A stretch of 5,972 nt of DNA from an uncultured Pseudomonadota bacterium (GCA_947303165.1 CAMYXE010000046.1:1-5972), one strand, 5' to 3'; shown: positions 1 through 5,365, counted from the stretch's first letter. Translations and numbers: made by a program. The notes: generated by a model not told the origin, from the letters alone.

Positions 1-185
1 CGTATTTATACATGCTATGCCCCCTTGCCTGTGGTTATCTATATGAAAAGGTAGCATACCAAACCGTAAAATTCAAGAAAACTTTCCTCAACTCGACCGA
101 TTTTCTCCTAATATATCAGAGATTATTATTGACAAAATAACATATTGGTGCTACACATTGTAACAAGTAAAGTTATACAATATCT
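1..185. other. Left-edge non-coding stretch, possibly with an upstream gene tail
   Basis: No complete gene is visible here. One plus-strand frame is open from position 3 to a TAA at 138-140 (about 45 codons, hydrophobic and Lys-rich). It could be the 3' end of a gene starting outside the window, but nothing in the peptide is recognisable and chance is a fair explanation at this length. Another frame is open from the edge to a TAG at 52-54. The last part (129-157) carries a promoter-like pair for the gene at 186. Confidence 0.3.
129..157 (+). promoter_or_regulatory. Candidate sigma70-type promoter for the gene at 186
   Basis: A perfect -35 hexamer TTGACA lies at 129-134. After a 17-base spacer comes a weak -10, TACACA, at 152-157. 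Transcription would start near 164 and leave a leader of about 20 bases before the ATG at 186. The -10 matches the consensus at only three positions, so the call rests on the -35 and the spacing. It overlaps the end of the possible upstream frame that stops at 140. Confidence 0.35.
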
Positions 186-1580
186 ATGATAACAGACGTT
201 GTCGAATTTTTACCGGACATACAAAGCATAAACCCAACAGAAATCACAGGGTTTGTGTTGTTCTGTAATACTGATAAAAACGCCCGTTCCATCCAGCACC
301 AATTACTGAACGATTTTAACATACCTTCTATTTTGGATGTCGATAATTACGGTGCGTATTATGCAGTGCCACTAGAAAATCTAGATGATAAAACTATATC
401 AAAATTCATCCATCGTGGTTGGGATTGGGACCGCGATCAAAAGTTTGTTCAACACTTAATAACACTTTACAACGAAGACGCCGCAAATAATATTTACAAT
501 ATACTGATTGCACATGGATATAATGTGATTCTAAACCCAAACAACCTGCAATTGGTCGTAAAATGTATTGCTGATTCAGAACGTAATACCGCCATCGCAG
601 AATTAAAAAATAAATTAGAAACATTTGAAAAAACATCCCCAAAATCAATAGACGATTATTTCAACAAAATTTTATTTAATGGCATAATAGAAAACCCAGA
701 ATATCGTAAAGTTCGCGAACAAGAATTTTCACCCGAAACAATTGAACAAGCCAAAGATTTAATTATTCGTGAAATCTTGTATCGATATTTTAATACTGTA
801 ATTTGCGCCCATTTGACTTGTCCAAAATTTGACGCGAATAAATTAGACACAAGGACAATCCAAAACATAAATCTTATTCGCGACTTTTTATATTCTGTGG
901 CATCACAATATATCGATACCCAGGTAAAAAACTCTGCTGAAACCAAACATAATCCGCGAATTAGATTTAATTATTTAAACACATGTAGCGAATACGATGA
1001 TGTTAACAACGTGCTAAAACTTGCTATAAAATGGTCATGTTCAAACGCTATAAACAACAGAATTGAACAACACACCAGACGTATATCAGAACGTGGGGCA
1101 TATAAATTGATGGATTTGAATAACGGATATTATGTTGTTCGCCTTGGCGACCAAGATGCATTGGATTACGAAAATCGTATGCTAAAACACCAGGCCACAA
1201 TTTACTATAATGACGATATTTACAAAGGTTTTTCAAGCTACTCTATACGTAAAGGCAATACCCCAATTCTAACACTAGAGGTCCATAACAACGAACTAGT
1301 CCAATGCTATGGATATAAAGATAGCATCCCATGTGACAACGATTTACGCTTGGCCGTCCGTACATTTATGCACGCACGAGATGTGCACAAGCAAGACCTT
1401 ACCATTCCAGGTTCCAGTTGGAATAAATTAATTGCATACATAAAACAAAATGGTGTTTTATACGATGTTTTTGATTTACCAAAAAATTTTGTATTAAATG
1501 GCGCACTAGACCTTGAAAACATGGGATTAGATAAATTACCAAACATGTCAACCACGATTATAAAAGGAAATTTGTTGTGA
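186..1580 (+). CDS. Hypothetical protein with PcfJ-like domain, cut by an in-frame TGA inside C-terminal leucine-rich-like repeats
   Basis: The frame encodes 464 residues. The start at ATG 186 is the first after an in-frame TAA at 168-170; the Shine-Dalgarno is weak (AAGTAAAG at 165-172). Residues 1-300 are mixed alpha/beta in look, rich in Asn, Asp and Ile, with no family I recognise. Residues 314-395 (GYYVVRL, then SYSIRKGNTPILTLEV, then LVQCYGYKD, then LAVRTFM) follow the order of the C-terminal domain of PcfJ-like proteins of phages and plasmids: a beta strand, a methionine-His-Cys patch, 'YSLR...P..TLE', 'Q..G..N' and a helix. The usual His-Cys patch is here LKHQ (333-336), so Cys is absent. 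From about 435 the protein enters 21-22 residue repeats of the form G-x-L-x-L-x3-x-L-x2-L-x-x-P. The TGA at 1578-1580 stops it inside the second repeat, and the same frame continues open to 1877. There are no signal peptide or membrane segments. Base composition is visibly more AT-rich than that of the acylase and DUF1015 genes. The PcfJ-like assignment is moderate; function is unknown. Confidence 0.75.
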   Translation: MITDVVEFLPDIQSINPTEITGFVLFCNTDKNARSIQHQLLNDFNIPSILDVDNYGAYYAVPLENLDDKTISKFIHRGWDWDRDQKFVQHLITLYNEDAANNIYNILIAHGYNVILNPNNLQLVVKCIADSERNTAIAELKNKLETFEKTSPKSIDDYFNKILFNGIIENPEYRKVREQEFSPETIEQAKDLIIREILYRYFNTVICAHLTCPKFDANKLDTRTIQNINLIRDFLYSVASQYIDTQVKNSAETKHNPRIRFNYLNTCSEYDDVNNVLKLAIKWSCSNAINNRIEQHTRRISERGAYKLMDLNNGYYVVRLGDQDALDYENRMLKHQATIYYNDDIYKGFSSYSIRKGNTPILTLEVHNNELVQCYGYKDSIPCDNDLRLAVRTFMHARDVHKQDLTIPGSSWNKLIAYIKQNGVLYDVFDLPKNFVLNGALDLENMGLDKLPNMSTTIIKGNLL

Positions 1581-1877
1581 GTAAAAAACAAGTTATCTAA
1601 TTTGGTTGGCGCACCATATATGGTACTAGGGAATTGCGATTTCAGTCAAAATCCATTAGAATCATTAGTCGGAATGCCACGATATATTGGCGGTCTCATT
1701 TACTTACATAGCGATAAATTAACCGCTGAATCATTTGTCCCGATCTATCTTGAAAACAAGTTGGATGACATACTGGGGGTTGATAAAGCAATTATTAATG
1801 CATGGCGCACACAAATCGCAATCAGAAAAAAAGGATTGCAAAACATTATGTTATCTCTGCGCGAAAACAATAAATAA
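1581..1877 (+). pseudogene. In-frame 3' continuation of the gene at 186, after the premature TGA
   Basis: This is 98 codons plus TAA in exactly the frame of the upstream gene, starting on the base after its TGA. It finishes the interrupted repeat (VKNKLSNLVGAP), contains a full further repeat (GNCDFSQNPLESLVGMP) and a partial one (GGLIYLHSDKL), then ends in a basic helix-like tail. Repeat alignment puts the TGA at a position occupied by Leu, Phe and Leu in the neighbouring repeats, so a single T-to-G change of TTA (Leu) would explain it; TGC, TGT or TGG to TGA are alternatives. The reading frame without the stop would encode 563 residues. Independent translation is unlikely: a TTG at 1602 and an ATG at 1619 are available, but neither has a Shine-Dalgarno site. 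Sequencing error, readthrough and true decay all remain possible. Confidence 0.7.
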
Positions 1878-1900
1878 CTAGACCGATAAATGATTGAAAT

Positions 1901-1930
1901 AAAAATGCCCCTTTGGGACATTTTTGTTTT
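1901..1930. terminator. Bidirectional rho-independent terminator after the repeat-protein gene
   Basis: The left arm AAAAATG (1901-1907) pairs with CATTTTT (1919-1925), and CCC (1909-1911) pairs with GGG (1915-1917) around a TTT loop, with one C/A mismatch. On the plus strand it is followed by GTTTT, 24 bases after the TAA at 1877. On the minus strand it ends in T-rich sequence and lies just past the tRNA-like fragment at 1935-1955, so it may once have terminated a tRNA transcript. Confidence 0.65.
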
Positions 1931-1934
1931 ATCT

Positions 1935-1955
1935 TGGTTGGGGCAACTGGATTCG
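1935..1955 (-). repeat. Duplicated tRNA-Gln 3' end (possible att site remnant)
   Basis: These 21 bases match the 3' end of the intact tRNA-Gln (2121-2141) at 20 of 21 positions, in the same orientation. The copy covers the encoded CCA, the discriminator, the 3' half of the acceptor stem, the 3' half of the T stem and part of the T loop. The match ends abruptly; the sequence upstream on the minus strand does not form the rest of a tRNA, so it is a fragment and not a second gene. tRNA 3' ends are the usual target of phage and island tyrosine integrases, which leave such direct repeats. The distance between repeat starts is 186 bases. Confidence 0.7.
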
Positions 1956-2093
1956 CTCGCACGACACTGTTGTGCCGGCTGCGCGCAACCCGTGATGATT
2001 TCGCTGCGCTTCACTTGCAAAATCTACTTGGTTTCGAACCTTTTGCAACATTCGTTGCAAATGATTGAACCATTACTCACAAACCAAAAATTA
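1956..2093. other. Gene-free spacer between tRNA-end repeats, with hairpins
   Basis: There is no credible gene in this segment. It holds several small dyads: GCACGAC and GTTGTGC around 1960-1976 (with one G-T pair), a short palindrome GGTTTCGAACC near 2030-2040, and a perfect 8-base-pair hairpin TTTGCAAC/GTTGCAAA at 2042-2061 with a 4-base loop. None is followed by a U-tract. The first half (about 1955-2025) is visibly richer in G and C than the flanks. The plus-strand frame that crosses it also runs through the tRNA and is not a protein. It may be what remains of an integrated element. Confidence 0.5.
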
Positions 2094-2113
2094 AAACACC
2101 CAAACGGGTGTTT
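2094..2113 (-). terminator. Terminator of tRNA-Gln
   Basis: A perfect 8-base-pair stem, AAACACCC (2094-2101) with GGGTGTTT (2106-2113), has a 4-base loop. On the minus strand the stem is followed by TAATTTTT. It starts 7 bases beyond the encoded CCA of the tRNA, which suits a single-gene tRNA transcript. Confidence 0.75.
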
Positions 2114-2120
2114 GAATTTT

Positions 2121-2194
2121 TGGTTGGGGCAGCTGGATTCGAACCAACACTAGCGGAGTCAGAGTCCGATGTTCTACCATTAAACTATGCCCCA
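2121..2194 (-). tRNA. tRNA-Gln (anticodon CTG)
   Basis: The 74-base gene includes an encoded CCA. Read on the minus strand, the acceptor stem TGGGGCA pairs fully with TGCCCCA. The D arm is GTTT-AATGGTA-GAAC, with one G-T pair. The anticodon arm has loop CTCTGAC, giving anticodon CTG, which reads CAG (Gln); the outermost pair of that stem is a T/C mismatch. A 4-base variable region TAGT is followed by the T arm GTTGG-TTCGAAT-CCAGC, the discriminator A and CCA. It has its own near-consensus promoter (2205-2233) and terminator (2094-2113), so it is transcribed alone. Its 3' end is duplicated at 1935-1955. Confidence 0.95.
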
Positions 2195-2204
2195 AGGCCA
2201 ACGG

Positions 2205-2233
2205 ATTATATACCGCCCTATTCCCATTTGCAA
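2205..2233 (-). promoter_or_regulatory. Promoter of tRNA-Gln
   Basis: On the minus strand, TTGCAA (2228-2233) is followed by a 17-base spacer and a perfect TATAAT (2205-2210). Ten bases then separate the -10 from the first base of the tRNA, so transcription starts close to the mature 5' end. The stretch after the -10 (CCGTTGGCC) is GC-rich, a feature of stable-RNA promoters under stringent control in other bacteria; that regulation is an inference here. It points away from the acylase gene at 2317. Confidence 0.8.
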
Positions 2234-2316
2234 CGAAAATTTTTCTGGCGAATTCATTCCTGTGGCTGTGCACCCCGCTGATAAATAGAATTAATGAAAA
2301 ACCAAAAGGATTCGCC

Positions 2317-3399
2317 ATGAAGAAAATTGTTGCAATATCTATCGTTGCCATATCGGCAGTAATTAACGACGATGCGAATGCATGCACTGGGATAACCATG
2401 AAATCAACCGATAATTCTGTTGTTGTCGCGCGCACTGTGGATTGGTCAGGTTCAGAAATGAACAATATGTATGTTGTCGTGCCACGTGGGCATACCGAAG
2501 AATCACTGTTGCCAGACGGTTCGCGTGGGGGTGCAAAATTTACCGCGAAATACGGTTTTGTCGGCCTGGGGATGCAACAACCAGAATTCATCGTTGATGG
2601 TACGAACGAAGCGGGGCTTTCGGCCGCACTGTTCTATTTCCCCGACTATGGCAAATATCAACCATATTCACCGGCAGCAAAAGCTAAATCACTTGCAGAT
2701 TTCCAAGTTGTATCTTGGATTCTATCGCAATTTTCCACGATTGCAGAGGTCAAAGAAGCAATCGATAGCGTAGACATAATAAACATAGATCCAACCGCAT
2801 CAACGGTGCATTGGCGCATTACTGAACCCAGCGGGCACCAGGTTGTGTTGGAAATTGTTGACGGCATTCCACATTTCTATGAAAACCCATTGGGTGTAAT
2901 TGCAAATGCGCCTGGGCTGCTGTGGCATTTAACCAATTTGAATAATTATATTAATATTCGTTCTGGCACCACAGACCCGGTAAAATTTGGTCCGATTACA
3001 TTGCGGTCACTTAGTCACGGCACAGGTATGCTCGGCCTGCCTGGTGATTTTTCATCGCCGTCAAGATTTGTTCGTATGGCATTCTTCAAAAATTCCGCCA
3101 TTCCGCAAAACACAGGATTTGATACAGCGATGCAATCATTTCACCTGCTGAATAACGTAGATGTTCCATTTGGCACCGCATATAAGACGGGGACTGCAAA
3201 ATTCGACATGCCGGCCGCAACCCAATGGACAATCGCCACCGATATTTCAAATAAAATTATCTATTATCATACTATGTATAATCGAACTATTCGTCGCATT
3301 GATATGAATAAAATAGATTTTGACGAGGTATCGTTTCAATATCACCCATTGGATGCAACGCCCCAAGAAATGATTTTCGACGCCACGATAAAACAATAA
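2317..3399 (+). CDS. Exported choloylglycine hydrolase / penicillin V acylase family amidase (Ntn-hydrolase, peptidase family C59)
   Basis: The 360-residue protein hydrolyses amide bonds of the R-CO-NH type: conjugated bile salts, penicillin V or N-acyl homoserine lactones in characterised relatives. Residues 1-22 are a signal peptide (KK, then a hydrophobic IVAISIVAISAVI core, then ANA) and Cys23 follows the predicted cut. Removing the leader would therefore expose the N-terminal Cys nucleophile that the family requires. Position -3 is Ala, so it is not a lipoprotein lipobox. Other family signatures are ARTVDW (Arg39, Asp42), DGTNEAGL (Asn97), HWRI (165-168), YENP followed by IANAP (Asn197), and SPSRFVRMAFF (Arg250). 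All expected catalytic residues appear present, and the length fits Gram-negative members. The start is supported by AAAGGA at 2305-2310, six bases before ATG; TAGAAT at 2286-2291, or an overlapping extended -10, may be the promoter. It is monocistronic and divergent from the tRNA. Substrate cannot be told from sequence alone. Confidence 0.9.
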   Translation: MKKIVAISIVAISAVINDDANACTGITMKSTDNSVVVARTVDWSGSEMNNMYVVVPRGHTEESLLPDGSRGGAKFTAKYGFVGLGMQQPEFIVDGTNEAGLSAALFYFPDYGKYQPYSPAAKAKSLADFQVVSWILSQFSTIAEVKEAIDSVDIINIDPTASTVHWRITEPSGHQVVLEIVDGIPHFYENPLGVIANAPGLLWHLTNLNNYINIRSGTTDPVKFGPITLRSLSHGTGMLGLPGDFSSPSRFVRMAFFKNSAIPQNTGFDTAMQSFHLLNNVDVPFGTAYKTGTAKFDMPAATQWTIATDISNKIIYYHTMYNRTIRRIDMNKIDFDEVSFQYHPLDATPQEMIFDATIKQ

Positions 3400-3405
3400 A
3401 AGACA

Positions 3406-3505
3406 TCATCCTGAACACAATCCGTCATTCCGGGCTTGACCCGGGATCTCTTCGATTTATTCTGCGGCGGTAACGGGGGGATCCTGAATCAAGTTCAGGA
3501 TGACG
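3406..3505. repeat. Palindromic intergenic repeat element of the alphaproteobacterial 'GTCATTCCGGG' type
   Basis: The core (3423-3505) begins CGTCAT and ends ATGACG, an inverted pair. Each arm is itself a small hairpin. The left has CCGGG and CCCGG around CTTGA (3430-3445); the right has TCCTGAA and TTCAGGA around TCAAG (3482-3500). Reverse-complementing the right arm gives the same design as the left, with G-C pairs of the left replaced by A-T pairs, which argues that pairing and not sequence is conserved. Just outside, TCATCCTGAAC (3406-3416) is a perfect 11-base complement of 3493-3503, so the whole segment can also form a larger fold. Repeats of this kind are scattered in alphaproteobacterial chromosomes, comparable to REP or RPE elements. 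It lies between two tandem genes. Confidence 0.7.
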
Positions 3506-3515
3506 AGCCAGTTTT

Positions 3516-3544
3516 AGGATGACGGCGGTGGGTTCGGGATGACG
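3516..3544 (+). repeat. Degenerate extra copies of the palindromic element's end
   Basis: The octamer GGATGACG that closes the palindromic element (3498-3505) recurs at 3516-3523 and 3537-3544, each preceded by a related run (TTTTA, TTCG). Spacings between copies are 18 and 21 bases. They look like worn remnants of nested or tandem insertions of the same repeat family. Confidence 0.5.
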
Positions 3545-3569
3545 ATTCGGGAAATGGCACACAGAATAT

Positions 3570-3597
3570 TTGCCTTTTCAAAAAATCGGTTTATAAT
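3570..3597 (+). promoter_or_regulatory. Promoter of the DUF1015 gene
   Basis: A perfect -10, TATAAT, lies at 3592-3597, with TTGCCT at 3570-3575 as a partial -35 at 16-base spacing. The predicted leader is about 20 bases and includes the strong Shine-Dalgarno AAGGAG at 3613-3618. The promoter sits directly after the palindromic repeat, so the repeat separates this transcript from the acylase. Confidence 0.65.
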
Positions 3598-3623
3598 CCA
3601 CTGGGTTAACATAAGGAGATAAT

Positions 3624-4862
3624 ATGAAAATAAAACCATTTGCAGGCGTTCGCCCACCAAAAGAAATTGCATCCGAAGTCGCATCACGTCCATATGACGT
3701 TTTGAACTCTGTTGAAGCCAAGGCCGAGGCCGGTGAAAAATCATTACTGCATATCATTAAACCAGAAATCGATTTTAATCCGATTGCCGACGAACATTCA
3801 CAACCAGTGTATGACAAAGCCGTTGAAAATTTCAAACTGTGGCAAGACCGCGGTTGGCTGGTCCAAGACGACAAAGAAATGTATTACATCTATGCGCAAA
3901 CGATGGACGGCCGCACACAGTATGGTTTGGTCGCGGCAGCAAATGTTGATGACTATATGACCGGAAAAATCAAAAAGCATGAATTGACACGCAAAGACAA
4001 AGAAGACGATCGTATGATTCATGTCCGCATTCAAAACGCAAATATTGAACCAGTGTTCTTTGCGTATCCGGACGTTGCAGAAATGAACGAAATCGTTGAA
4101 AACTTTGTAAAAACACACGAACCAGAATATGACTTTGTTGCCGCCGATGGTTTCGGTCATAAATTCTGGGCAATTCGTGATGACGCAATTAACGCACGCA
4201 TTACTGAAATCTTTAAGAACATTCCGGCAATGTATGTTGCCGACGGTCACCATCGCACTGCGGCGGCGGCACGTGTTGGCGCAGAAAAACGCGAACAAAA
4301 TCCGAATCATACCGGGAACGAAGAATATAACTATTTCTTGGCGGTAATTTTCCCAGAAAGCCAATTAAAGGTTATCGACTATAACCGTGTTGTGAAGGAT
4401 TTAAATGGTTTGACCCCAGAAGAATTCTTAGCGAAACTTTCTGAATCTTTTGACGTTGTTGAAATGGGAACAGAAATTTACAAGCCAACAAAATTGCATA
4501 ACTTTGGTATGTATTTAAACGGCAAATGGTATTCGTTGACTGCAAAGCCAGGCACCTATAACGACAACGATCCAATCGGTGTATTGGATGTGACCGTTCT
4601 GTCCAACTTGGTATTCGATAAAATATTAAACCTGGGCGACCTTCGCACCAGCAAACGTATCGATTTCGTCGGTGGTATTCGCGGACTGGGCGAATTACAG
4701 AAACGCGTTGATAGTGGCGAAATGGTTGCGGCCTTCGCGCTGTATCCGGTCACTATGCGTCAAATCATTGACATCGCCGATACTGGTAATATCATGCCAC
4801 CCAAGACAACATGGTTTGAACCAAAACTGCGCAGCGGTTTGGTTATTCACAAATTGTCATAA
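3624..4862 (+). CDS. DUF1015 family protein
   Basis: This 412-residue, full-length member is recognised from a chain of family signatures: KPFAGVRPP at the N-terminus (residues 4-12), VASRPYDVLN (19-28), LLHIIKPEID (41-50), KKHELTRKDKEDDR (117-130), VADGHHRTAAA (205-215), RIDFVGG (345-351) and PPKTTWFEPKLRSGL (392-406). The invariant DGHHR (207-211) resembles the DGHHR/DGxHR motif of the ParB/Srx fold, which includes free-serine kinases of the SerK/SbnI type. In Bacteroidetes, relatives often sit beside serA and serC. A role in serine or phosphoserine metabolism is therefore a reasonable guess but not shown, and no ser gene lies in the window. No signal peptide or membrane segment is seen, so it is probably cytoplasmic. 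The ATG is five bases after AAGGAG. The gene has its own promoter and ends 9 bases before a strong terminator. All Trp codons are TGG. Confidence 0.9.
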   Translation: MKIKPFAGVRPPKEIASEVASRPYDVLNSVEAKAEAGEKSLLHIIKPEIDFNPIADEHSQPVYDKAVENFKLWQDRGWLVQDDKEMYYIYAQTMDGRTQYGLVAAANVDDYMTGKIKKHELTRKDKEDDRMIHVRIQNANIEPVFFAYPDVAEMNEIVENFVKTHEPEYDFVAADGFGHKFWAIRDDAINARITEIFKNIPAMYVADGHHRTAAAARVGAEKREQNPNHTGNEEYNYFLAVIFPESQLKVIDYNRVVKDLNGLTPEEFLAKLSESFDVVEMGTEIYKPTKLHNFGMYLNGKWYSLTAKPGTYNDNDPIGVLDVTVLSNLVFDKILNLGDLRTSKRIDFVGGIRGLGELQKRVDSGEMVAAFALYPVTMRQIIDIADTGNIMPPKTTWFEPKLRSGLVIHKLS

Positions 4863-4871
4863 TGGCAAAAG

Positions 4872-4903
4872 AAAAATCCCCGGGATAAAACCGGGGATTT
4901 TTT
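4872..4903. terminator. Strong bidirectional terminator between convergent genes
   Basis: A perfect 12-base-pair stem (AAAAATCCCCGG at 4872-4883 with its complement at 4891-4902) carries a 7-base loop GATAAAA. The plus strand runs into TTTTTT; on the minus strand the arm ends in TTTTTCTTTT. It lies 9 bases after the DUF1015 stop and 11 bases past the stop of the minus-strand gene at 4914, so it can end both transcripts. Confidence 0.9.
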
Positions 4904-4913
4904 ATATAAAAAA

Positions 4914-5264
4914 TTATTTTTTCAATATTTTTTTATATTTTGCCAAAACTCTCTGGTAATTTTTACGGTCTTGGTAAACAGACCAAACATCCGACAAAAA
5001 TTCTTGATTACGTTTCGGCACACGAAAAACAACACGCTGATAATGCCGACTTCTATGCGGTCTTAACAAAACGCCATTCGACGTGAACGTATCCGCCAAT
5101 GCCATTAAATATCTAATATCATACCGTGCTGGAATAAAATAATAATAATTTTTGCTACATGCCATTTCGGACAAACTATTTGCTGCATCCAGCACATCTT
5201 TGGCCTCCAGGTTCATTATTGGAAATAAGCCTGTTTTAGAAATAAAAAATCTTGCATAACTCAT
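4914..5264 (-). CDS. Hypothetical small basic protein
   Basis: The 116-residue protein is not one I recognise. The N-terminal 60 residues are mixed and contain MNLEAKDVLDAANSLSEMA (17-35), a likely helix, then YYYFIPARYDIRYLMALAD (40-58). The C-terminal half is strongly basic and aromatic (RPHRSRHYQRVVFRVPKR at 68-85; DRKNYQRVLAKYKKILKK at 99-116) with a probable terminal helix, which would suit nucleic-acid or membrane-surface binding; that is only inference. No signal peptide is evident. The start is supported by AGGGG (minus strand, 5271-5275) six bases upstream of ATG. The gene converges on DUF1015 and follows the Cys-rich gene by 100 bases on the same strand, with its own possible promoter at 5295-5322. 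Confidence 0.7.
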   Translation of the reverse strand: MSYARFFISKTGLFPIMNLEAKDVLDAANSLSEMACSKNYYYFIPARYDIRYLMALADTFTSNGVLLRPHRSRHYQRVVFRVPKRNQEFLSDVWSVYQDRKNYQRVLAKYKKILKK

Positions 5265-5294
5265 TTAACGCCCCTATTACACAACAGCCGTGTA

Positions 5295-5322
5295 TATTTA
5301 CATGGAAATAATCACAAGTCAA
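5295..5322 (-). promoter_or_regulatory. Candidate promoter of the small basic-protein gene
   Basis: On the minus strand, TTGACT (5317-5322, five of six consensus bases) is followed by a 16-base spacer and TAAATA (5295-5300). The -35 lies inside one arm of a 9-base inverted repeat (5314-5322 with 5357-5365), so a protein bound there could block it. The -10 is weak. Confidence 0.4.
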
Positions 5323-5365
5323 GTTGTTTAAGACAAAATCATGGGGATATTCTTGATTGACTTGT
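5314..5365. repeat. Nine-base inverted repeat between the two minus-strand genes
   Basis: ACAAGTCAA (5314-5322) is exactly complementary to TTGACTTGT (5357-5365), separated by 34 bases. One arm reaches the last base of the Cys-rich gene's stop codon, the other covers the putative -35 of the next gene. There is no U-tract, so it is not a classic terminator. It may be an operator, an mRNA-end structure or chance. Confidence 0.35.

Noticed and set aside
1602..1877. Separate small gene starting at TTG 1602
   Set aside because: It is in the same frame as the upstream gene, begins in the middle of a repeat unit and has no ribosome binding site, so it is the tail of the interrupted gene.
1935..1990. 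Possible second tRNA gene
   Set aside because: Only the 3' 21 bases match. The sequence upstream on the minus strand gives no T stem partner, anticodon arm or D arm.
1890..2153. Plus-strand open frame of 87 codons ending WLGQLDSNQH
   Set aside because: It runs through the tRNA-like fragment, a terminator and the tRNA-Gln gene in antisense. The LGQLDSNQ ending is the typical translation of a tRNA 3' end, not a protein.
2091..2591. Minus-strand open frame of 166 codons
   Set aside because: It is antisense to the start of the acylase gene and then reads through the tRNA (HSLMVEHRTLTP is a tRNA translation). There is no Shine-Dalgarno or family signature.
3423..3505. CRISPR array or riboswitch
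   Set aside because: There is one palindromic element plus worn ends, without regularly spaced repeats and unique spacers. No known riboswitch core is recognisable, and it follows a stop codon.
3798..4364. Minus-strand open frame of 188 codons inside DUF1015
   Set aside because: It lies fully opposite a well-supported conserved gene, its Cys- and Phe-rich composition is that of an antisense shadow, and it has no start signals.
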